Positions 6,062 through 10,066 of a stretch of DNA of 10,066 nucleotides are shown here, piece by piece. Made by a program: the position numbers and the translations under genes. The notes beneath the pieces are model-generated. The model saw only the letters and a list, made by a program, of their open reading frames with translations, made no database searches and was not told the DNA's origin. Position 1 is the stretch's first letter. Each line of letters starts with the position of its first letter. Where the stretch lies: NCBI GenBank assembly GCA_036499545.1, contig DASYDR010000038.1, positions 1-10,066 of the forward strand, in the 5' to 3' direction. This DNA is from Plastoroseomonas sp036499545. Lineage in GTDB: Bacteria; Pseudomonadota; Alphaproteobacteria; Acetobacterales; Acetobacteraceae.

Positions 6062-7069
6062 TTATCGCCGCGGCGCGAGGTCGGCCGCCTGGCGCAGCGC
6101 TTCCACCAGGCTGCCTTCGTCGGCGATGCCCTTGCCGGCGATGTCGAAGGCGGTGCCGTGGTCGACGGAGGTGCGCACCACCGGCAGCCCGATGGTGATG
6201 TTCACCCCCGCTTCCAGCCCCATGACTTTCACCGGTGCGTGCCCCTGGTCGTGGTACATCGCGACCACGAGGTCGAAATCGCCGCGCGCGGCGCGGAAGA
6301 ACAGCGTGTCGGCCGGCAGCGGGCCGTCGACATGCCAGCCCTTCGCCCGGCAGGCGGCAACGGCGGGGATGATCTTCTCCTCCTCCTCGCCATGGCCGAA
6401 CAGGCCGTTCTCGCCCGCATGCGGATTGATGCCGCAGACGCCGATGCGCGGTTCCCCGATGCCCGACTTCACCAGCGTGCCGCGGCCACGGGCGATGACG
6501 CGTTCCACCAGGCCGGGCTCGATCTTCCGGATCGCGTCGACCAGGCCGATATGCGTCGTGACGTGGATGACGCGCAGCTTCGGCGCCACCAGCATCATCG
6601 AGACTTCCGGCGTGCCGGTCAGATGCGCCAGCAGCTCGGTATGGCCGGGATATTTGTGGCCGGCGGCGTGCAGCGCTTCCTTGCTCAGCGGCGCCGTGCA
6701 GATGGCATCCGCCGCCCCCGCTTCGACCAGGCGGGTCGCCCGCTCGATATAGCGGTAGGCGGCCTCGCCGGAGACCGGGGAGAGGGTGCCGAAGGGATAG
6801 CCGGCCGGGATCAGGCCGAGATCGATGCAGTCGACGGTGCCGCGTGCGTAATGCGCGTCCTCGGGACCGATATGCGCCGCGACCGCCAGCCCGGTGCCGG
6901 TGATCGCCACCGCCTCGCGCAGGCGGATGGCGTCGCCGATGACGAGCGGGCGGCAGAGCGCGTGCACGTCCGGCCGTGCCAGGGCCTTCACGATGATCTC
7001 CGGGCCGATGCCGGAGGCATCGCCCATGGTGATCGCGATGATCGGGCGATGGTCGGAGACGGTGCTCAT
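6062..7069 (-). CDS. pdxA2: PdxA-family dehydrogenase, probably 4-phospho-D-threonate/erythronate 3-dehydrogenase (PdxA2)
   Basis: The 335-residue protein has the full PdxA set: TMGDASGIGPE (14-24), PGHTELLAHLTG (141-152), the likely metal-binding histidines in THIGL (H173), NPHAGE (H217) and YHDQGH (H273), and GTAFDIAGKG (305-314). True PdxA oxidises 4-phosphohydroxy-L-threonine in vitamin B6 synthesis. PdxA2 paralogs oxidise 4-phospho-D-threonate or 4-phospho-D-erythronate with NAD, and the keto acid formed loses CO2 to give dihydroxyacetone phosphate. The DUF1537 kinase gene 16 bases upstream favours the second role: this pairing is the established signature of C4 acid sugar catabolism. 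The start at 7069 is chosen because it has GGGAG at 7077-7081 and is followed directly by the conserved N-terminus; the frame stays open 69 codons further, but that stretch runs into the kinase gene and resembles no PdxA. A canonical vitamin B6 role cannot be excluded from sequence alone. Confidence 0.9.
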   Translation of the reverse strand: MSTVSDHRPIIAITMGDASGIGPEIIVKALARPDVHALCRPLVIGDAIRLREAVAITGTGLAVAAHIGPEDAHYARGTVDCIDLGLIPAGYPFGTLSPVSGEAAYRYIERATRLVEAGAADAICTAPLSKEALHAAGHKYPGHTELLAHLTGTPEVSMMLVAPKLRVIHVTTHIGLVDAIRKIEPGLVERVIARGRGTLVKSGIGEPRIGVCGINPHAGENGLFGHGEEEEKIIPAVAACRAKGWHVDGPLPADTLFFRAARGDFDLVVAMYHDQGHAPVKVMGLEAGVNITIGLPVVRTSVDHGTAFDIAGKGIADEGSLVEALRQAADLAPRR

Positions 7070-7076
7070 GCGGGCT

Positions 7077-7081
7077 CTCCC
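7077..7081 (-). promoter_or_regulatory. Ribosome-binding site that decides the PdxA2 start
   Basis: On the minus strand GGGAG lies seven bases before the ATG at 7067-7069, in the short gap after the kinase stop. It supports the short 335-residue form over an upstream start at 7276 that would overlap the kinase. Confidence 0.65.
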
Positions 7082-7085
7082 GGGC

Positions 7086-8312
7086 TCATGGACGGCGCAG
7101 ATGGGCAAGGCAGCGGGGCAGGGTAGCGGCGTCGCCGAAAGCGCCCGCCTTGGTAATGACCGGAATCGCACGCGCACCGCGCGCCAGGCCGACCGGCACG
7201 CCGGGCTCGACCTCCTCCAGCATGCGCAGGCCGGTGATGCCGCAGGTATCGAGCAGCGCGAGCGCGGTTTCGCCACCGGTCGCGACCAGGGCGCCGGCCC
7301 CCGATGCCGCCGGCCGCAGCAGCGCGGCCAGGCGGCCGGCCAACAGCGGCGCTTCGGCCGCGCGGATATCGGGCGCGGCGGCGATCACGGCGAGCACGTC
7401 GCGCCCGGAGCCGATGGCATCGGCCGCGCGCGTGGCGACGGCCTGCCAGGCGGCATCGTCCGGACCGGCGCGCAGCACGGCGGGTTCGATGGCGAGGTGC
7501 AGGATCGCGGGATCCGCCGCCAGCAGCCTCGCGCCAGCGCGCGAGACATCGGCGAAGCTGCCGACCACGGTCAGGATCGGGCCTTCCAGCCGCGGGACCG
7601 CCGCCGGGACGCCGCGGCCCGGAAAGGCCCCGGCCAGGGCCCGGGCGAGGCCGGCCGAGCCGACCCAGAGCAGCCGCGACGCCATCGGCCGCGCGGCATG
7701 CACGATGGCGGCCAGGTCGGCTTCCGTCACCGCGTCGCAGATCAGCGCATCGGCGCCGTCGGCGGCCGCTTCATGCAGCGCGCGATGCAGCCAGGGCGCG
7801 TCCCGCACGCCGGCGAGCGGGGCCTGGTGCACGCGCAGCCCCTCGCCTTCCAGCACGGCGCGGAGATCGGCATCGGGATAGCTGTGCTCATGCGCCCAGA
7901 GCGCGCTTGCCTCCAGCGCATGCCCATGCAGGCGGATGCGGCCATCCACCGTGGTGCGGCCCTGGGATGGAAAGGCCGGGGCGACGAGCGCGAAGGCATG
8001 GTGCCCCTGGTCGCGCAGGACGTGCAGACTGGCCGCCAGTTCCGCCGCCGGCTGGCCGCGGAGCGTGGAATCGATCTTCTTGAACCGCGCGGTATGGCTG
8101 CCGCGATGCGCGTGCAGCAGCGCCCGGTGGCGGGCCGCCGCATCCCTCGCGGAGAGCTGGCGGCTGCCGGCATCGAGCGCCAGCACGGCGTCGTCCGGAA
8201 CCGCCATGCCCCAGGCGACGGACGCCGCCCAGCCCGCGCGCGCGAAGGCGATCGCGGTGTCGGCGGCGCCGGTCAAATCGTCGGCCAGGATCAGCCAGCG
8301 CTCCGGCGCCAT
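7086..8312 (-). CDS. Four-carbon acid sugar kinase (DUF1537 family; D-threonate or D-erythronate 4-kinase type)
   Basis: The 408-residue protein belongs to the two-domain DUF1537 kinases, which phosphorylate the C4 hydroxyl of threonate, erythronate or 3-oxotetronate. The N-terminal sugar-acid domain shows LADDLTGAAD (9-18), RFKKIDSTLRG (76-86) and APAFPSQGRTTVDG (111-124). The C-terminal nucleotide domain shows GSAGLA (218-223), VVGSFADVS (249-257), ATGGETA (344-350) and PVITKAGAFGD (384-394). Length matches the shorter members of the family. With the PdxA-family gene directly downstream it most resembles D-threonate kinase (DtnK) or D-erythronate kinase (DenK); with 3-oxotetronate kinase (OtnK) one would expect an OtnC aldolase or OtnI isomerase instead, and none is visible. 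The start at 8312 is the first ATG before the conserved motif, ten bases after the binding-protein stop, with AAAGGGG at 8317-8323 as a close, modest ribosome-binding site. A longer open frame to 8408 overlaps the neighbour and is rejected. Exact substrate uncertain. Confidence 0.9.
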   Translation of the reverse strand: MAPERWLILADDLTGAADTAIAFARAGWAASVAWGMAVPDDAVLALDAGSRQLSARDAAARHRALLHAHRGSHTARFKKIDSTLRGQPAAELAASLHVLRDQGHHAFALVAPAFPSQGRTTVDGRIRLHGHALEASALWAHEHSYPDADLRAVLEGEGLRVHQAPLAGVRDAPWLHRALHEAAADGADALICDAVTEADLAAIVHAARPMASRLLWVGSAGLARALAGAFPGRGVPAAVPRLEGPILTVVGSFADVSRAGARLLAADPAILHLAIEPAVLRAGPDDAAWQAVATRAADAIGSGRDVLAVIAAAPDIRAAEAPLLAGRLAALLRPAASGAGALVATGGETALALLDTCGITGLRMLEEVEPGVPVGLARGARAIPVITKAGAFGDAATLPRCLAHLRRP

Positions 8313-8322
8313 GCGGCCCCTT

Positions 8323-9306
8323 TCAATCCACCCAGGGATGCTCGGCCCAGAGGGCGCGGCAGCGAACCTCCAGCGCCTTGAGCTCGTCCAGGAAGGCATC
8401 GGGACCAAGATAGCGCAAGGGCAGGTTCTGCTGCTCGGCCTGCGCCTTGAACTCCGGATTCTCCATCACCCGCCGGATCGACAATGCCAGGCGGGCCACG
8501 ATCGGGGCGGGCACCCCGGCCGGCGCCGCCATGCCGCGCATGGAGCCTTCGACCACGTTGTAGCCGAGCTCCTTCAAGGTCGGCAGGTCGGGTGCGCGTT
8601 CCCAGCGCGTCTCGCCCATCTGCACCAGCGGCCTGAGCGTGCCTTGCCGGTAGTCATTGATGCAGTCGCCGAGATTGGTGCAGGCCAGCGGCAAGGTGCC
8701 GGAAGCGAGATCGGTCTTCATCCCCGCCGAACCGGCATAGGGGATATGGACGAATTTCACCCCGGCGGCGCGTTCCAGCGCCAGCATCGCGAGATGATCG
8801 TCGGAGCCGACGCCGGTGGTGCCGTAGCCGATCGTCTCCGGCCGCCGCTTCGCATCATCGAGCAGGTCGGCGAGCGTGCGGTACGGGCTATTCGGCATGA
8901 CCCAGAGCCCGTCCGGATCGTCGATGAGATTGCCGAGGATGGAGAAGCTGCCGAGCTGGAAGGAAGAGCGCCGCTCGATCGGGACGCTGACGATGGTGGG
9001 CGTGTTGATGAAGCCGATGGTGTAGCCGTCGGGGCGGGAACGGGCGAGCTCGGCGAAGCCGATCTCGCCACCGGCGCCGGGGCGGTTCAGCACCACCACC
9101 GGCTGGCCCAGGTCGCGTTCCATGAAGCGGGCGATGATACGGGCGGCGATGTCGGTGCCGCCGCCGGCCTGGTAGGCGACGACCATCTGCAGCGGGCGGG
9201 TCGGCTGCCAGGCGGCTTCGGCGGCGGCCTGCGCCAGCACCGCCGGTGCGCGGATGGCAAGCGGCGCCACCGCGCCGGCGGCAAGGAGATTGCGACGACG
9301 GATCAC
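8323..9306 (-). CDS. Tripartite tricarboxylate transporter (TTT) solute-binding protein, Bug family
   Basis: The 327-residue precursor has a twin-arginine-like signal (RRRNLLAAGAVAPLAIR) with cleavage likely after VLA at residue 25, so it works in the periplasm. The mature protein has Bug landmarks: WQPTRPLQMVVAYQAGGGTDIAAR, shown here by its core AYQAGGGTDIAAR; VVVLNRPGAGGEIGFAEL; RPDGYTIGF; the strand-loop HIPYAGSAGMKTDLASG; and the tail with RRVMENPEFKAQAEQQ. Length is typical. Bug proteins bind carboxylates and related acids for TctAB membrane partners; no such partner genes are in the window, as is usual for the many orphan Bug genes of proteobacteria. Between an enolase-type enzyme and a sugar-acid kinase, a C4 aldonate or related hydroxy acid is the likely ligand (inference). 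Translation starts at GTG, supported by GGAGG at 9314-9318. Confidence 0.93.
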   Translation of the reverse strand: MIRRRNLLAAGAVAPLAIRAPAVLAQAAAEAAWQPTRPLQMVVAYQAGGGTDIAARIIARFMERDLGQPVVVLNRPGAGGEIGFAELARSRPDGYTIGFINTPTIVSVPIERRSSFQLGSFSILGNLIDDPDGLWVMPNSPYRTLADLLDDAKRRPETIGYGTTGVGSDDHLAMLALERAAGVKFVHIPYAGSAGMKTDLASGTLPLACTNLGDCINDYRQGTLRPLVQMGETRWERAPDLPTLKELGYNVVEGSMRGMAAPAGVPAPIVARLALSIRRVMENPEFKAQAEQQNLPLRYLGPDAFLDELKALEVRCRALWAEHPWVD

Positions 9307-9313
9307 GGGGTTT

Positions 9314-9318
9314 CCTCC
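9314..9318 (-). promoter_or_regulatory. Ribosome-binding site supporting a GTG start
   Basis: On the minus strand GGAGG lies seven bases before the GTG at 9304-9306. The spacing is ideal, the signal peptide follows at once, and no in-frame ATG lies nearby, so the non-ATG start of the Bug protein is credible. Confidence 0.7.
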
Positions 9319-9344
9319 AGGCTCAGATTTGATGATTGGGGTCG

Positions 9345-9361
9345 CGCCGGCTCAGCCGGCG
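9345..9361 (-). other. Perfect GC-rich inverted repeat across the stop codon of the enolase-type gene
   Basis: CGCCGGCT (9345-9352) and AGCCGGCG (9354-9361) are perfect eight-base complements around a single base; in RNA about six pairs could form around a TGA loop. The repeat spans the stop codon of the enolase-superfamily gene and precedes the 45-base gap before the Bug gene. No T-run follows, so it is unlikely to terminate fully; it could protect upstream mRNA or adjust expression between the genes. GC-rich palindromes arise readily by chance here. Confidence 0.3.
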
Positions 9362-10066
9362 GCGGCCTGGTGTTCCAGCCCGTGCTTGCGGAAGAAGTCG
9401 CGGTCCCAGGTGATGCCCATGCCCGGCAGATCCGGGGCGTGGATGTAGCCTTCCGGGCCGATCGGGTAGAGTTCGGCGAAGCCCGCCTGGAAGCCCGCGG
9501 GATTCCAGTAGCCCGGGTCGAACATGTATTCGATGAAGCCGCTGTTCGGCGCCGCGCACTGCATGTGCAGATTGGCCATCATGCCGACGCCGCTCTTGCC
9601 GTGATGCGGGCCGAACTTCACGTCGAAGGCTTCCGCCATCATCGCGATCTTGCGGACGACGCTGACCGGGCCGCCGATCATCGGATCCGGCTGGATGTAG
9701 CTGAGCGAATCGCGGCGCAGGAATTCGCGGAACTGGTCGAGGCCGATATTGCTCTCACCACCCGCGAGATGCATCGTCGTCAGTTGCCGGCGGATGCGCG
9801 CCATGTCGTCGTAATCGTAGAGCGGCAGCGCTTCTTCCAGCCAATAGAGACCGAGGTCCTGCAGCGCCAGCGCCATCCGCTCCGCGGTCCTGAAATCCCA
9901 GGCCGGCGGCGGATCACCGGGCTTCACGCCGGCCATGTTCGCATCCGCCATCACGGTCATCTTGCCGCCGACGGCGCGCATCACCGCTTCGACCAGGCGC
10001 AGGTCTTCCTTCGGGTCGACATGGTGCAGGCGCAGCTTGATGGCGCGGAAGCCGTGCTCGTAGAAA
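9352..10066 (-). CDS. Enolase-superfamily enzyme, mandelate racemase/sugar-acid dehydratase type (N-terminal part outside window)
   Basis: The frame is open from the right edge to a TGA at 9352-9354, showing the last 237 residues of a protein that usually has 370-400. Numbering from the first visible codon: AIKLRLHH (8-15) holds the first catalytic motif, normally KxK but here Lys10 and Arg12; MADAN gives metal ligand Asp41; YWLEEALP (74-81) the second acidic ligand; LAGGESN the third; QPDPMIGG the aspartate and FGPHHGKSG the histidine of a His-Asp pair. This is the mandelate racemase subgroup, whose members abstract the proton next to a carboxylate and then racemise or dehydrate acid sugars. 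The missing part would be the capping domain that sets specificity, so the substrate cannot be predicted directly. As first visible gene of an operon with a Bug protein, a C4 acid kinase and a PdxA2, it may prepare a sugar acid for that pathway, for example by epimerisation at C2; dehydration of another acid is equally possible. An internal GTG at 9984 is not the start. Confidence 0.9.
   Translation of the reverse strand, partial: FYEHGFRAIKLRLHHVDPKEDLRLVEAVMRAVGGKMTVMADANMAGVKPGDPPPAWDFRTAERMALALQDLGLYWLEEALPLYDYDDMARIRRQLTTMHLAGGESNIGLDQFREFLRRDSLSYIQPDPMIGGPVSVVRKIAMMAEAFDVKFGPHHGKSGVGMMANLHMQCAAPNSGFIEYMFDPGYWNPAGFQAGFAELYPIGPEGYIHAPDLPGMGITWDRDFFRKHGLEHQAAAG

Noticed and set aside
6062..7069. 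PdxA as part of vitamin B6 synthesis
   Set aside because: No pdxJ, ksgA or surA neighbours are present; the adjacent DUF1537 kinase and Bug protein point to sugar-acid catabolism. Not excluded, but less likely.
7070..7276. A 69-codon N-terminal extension of the PdxA-family protein
   Set aside because: It overlaps the kinase gene, does not look like any PdxA N-terminus, and the ATG at 7069 has its own well-spaced GGGAG.
6894..8381. A 495-codon plus-strand frame opposite the DUF1537 kinase and the start of pdxA2
   Set aside because: Composition is arginine, glycine and alanine heavy with no domain, while the minus strand encodes two proteins with intact family motifs.
8313..8408. A 32-codon N-terminal extension of the DUF1537 kinase
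   Set aside because: It overlaps the end of the Bug protein gene, and the conserved family start (LADDLTGAAD) follows directly after the methionine at 8312.
9352..9984. Treating the enolase-type gene as a complete 210-residue protein starting at 9984
   Set aside because: The frame is open to the window edge and the upstream codons encode the family's KxK/KxR motif, so 9984 is only an internal GTG.
1..10066. Search for CRISPR arrays, tRNAs, rRNA, insertion-sequence ends, long direct repeats and phage genes
   Set aside because: None seen by reading; the window is almost continuous coding sequence in two converging operons, with uniform composition and no sign of recent insertion.

Overview
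The window is very GC-rich, almost fully coding and shows no RNA genes, insertion sequences, CRISPR arrays or long repeats. The high GC, dense ATGA/TGATG-coupled operons and a tripartite tricarboxylate transporter (Bug) binding protein suggest an alphaproteobacterium of the Acetobacteraceae/Rhodospirillales type (Roseomonas-like). That placement is inference from style, not from a marker gene.

Left region, plus strand (1-6043): one tightly packed operon, already under way when the window opens. In order it holds the C-terminal end of an unidentified helical protein; a 675-residue protein that joins a membrane-anchored extracytoplasmic sensor plus HAMP-like linker to a full major facilitator superfamily (MFS) transporter; an orphan periplasmic binding protein of the ABC_sub_bind type; a membrane-bound HAMP/SpoIIE PP2C phosphatase; a STAS anti-anti-sigma protein; and an RsbW-like ATP-binding kinase. 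The last three form a complete partner-switching module of the RsbU/RsbV/RsbW type. No ABC permease, ABC ATPase or sigma factor is present. The best reading is a ligand-sensing signalling system whose input comes from the binding protein and/or the sensor-MFS fusion and whose output target lies outside the window. This is the most unusual part of the window.

Right region, minus strand (6062-10066): a catabolic operon, transcribed right to left and entering from beyond the right edge. In order of transcription it holds an enolase-superfamily (mandelate racemase-type) enzyme, cut by the window edge; a TTT/Bug solute-binding protein; a DUF1537 four-carbon acid sugar kinase; and a PdxA-family dehydrogenase. 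Kinase plus PdxA2 is the established pair that turns phosphorylated D-threonate or D-erythronate into dihydroxyacetone phosphate and CO2, so uptake and breakdown of a C4 aldonic acid (or a precursor handled by the enolase-type enzyme) is the likely role.

The two operons converge on an intergenic gap of about 18 bases that carries a small perfect hairpin, a candidate shared terminator. No promoter for either operon is visible, because both start outside the window. There is no gene-free stretch longer than about 50 bases.
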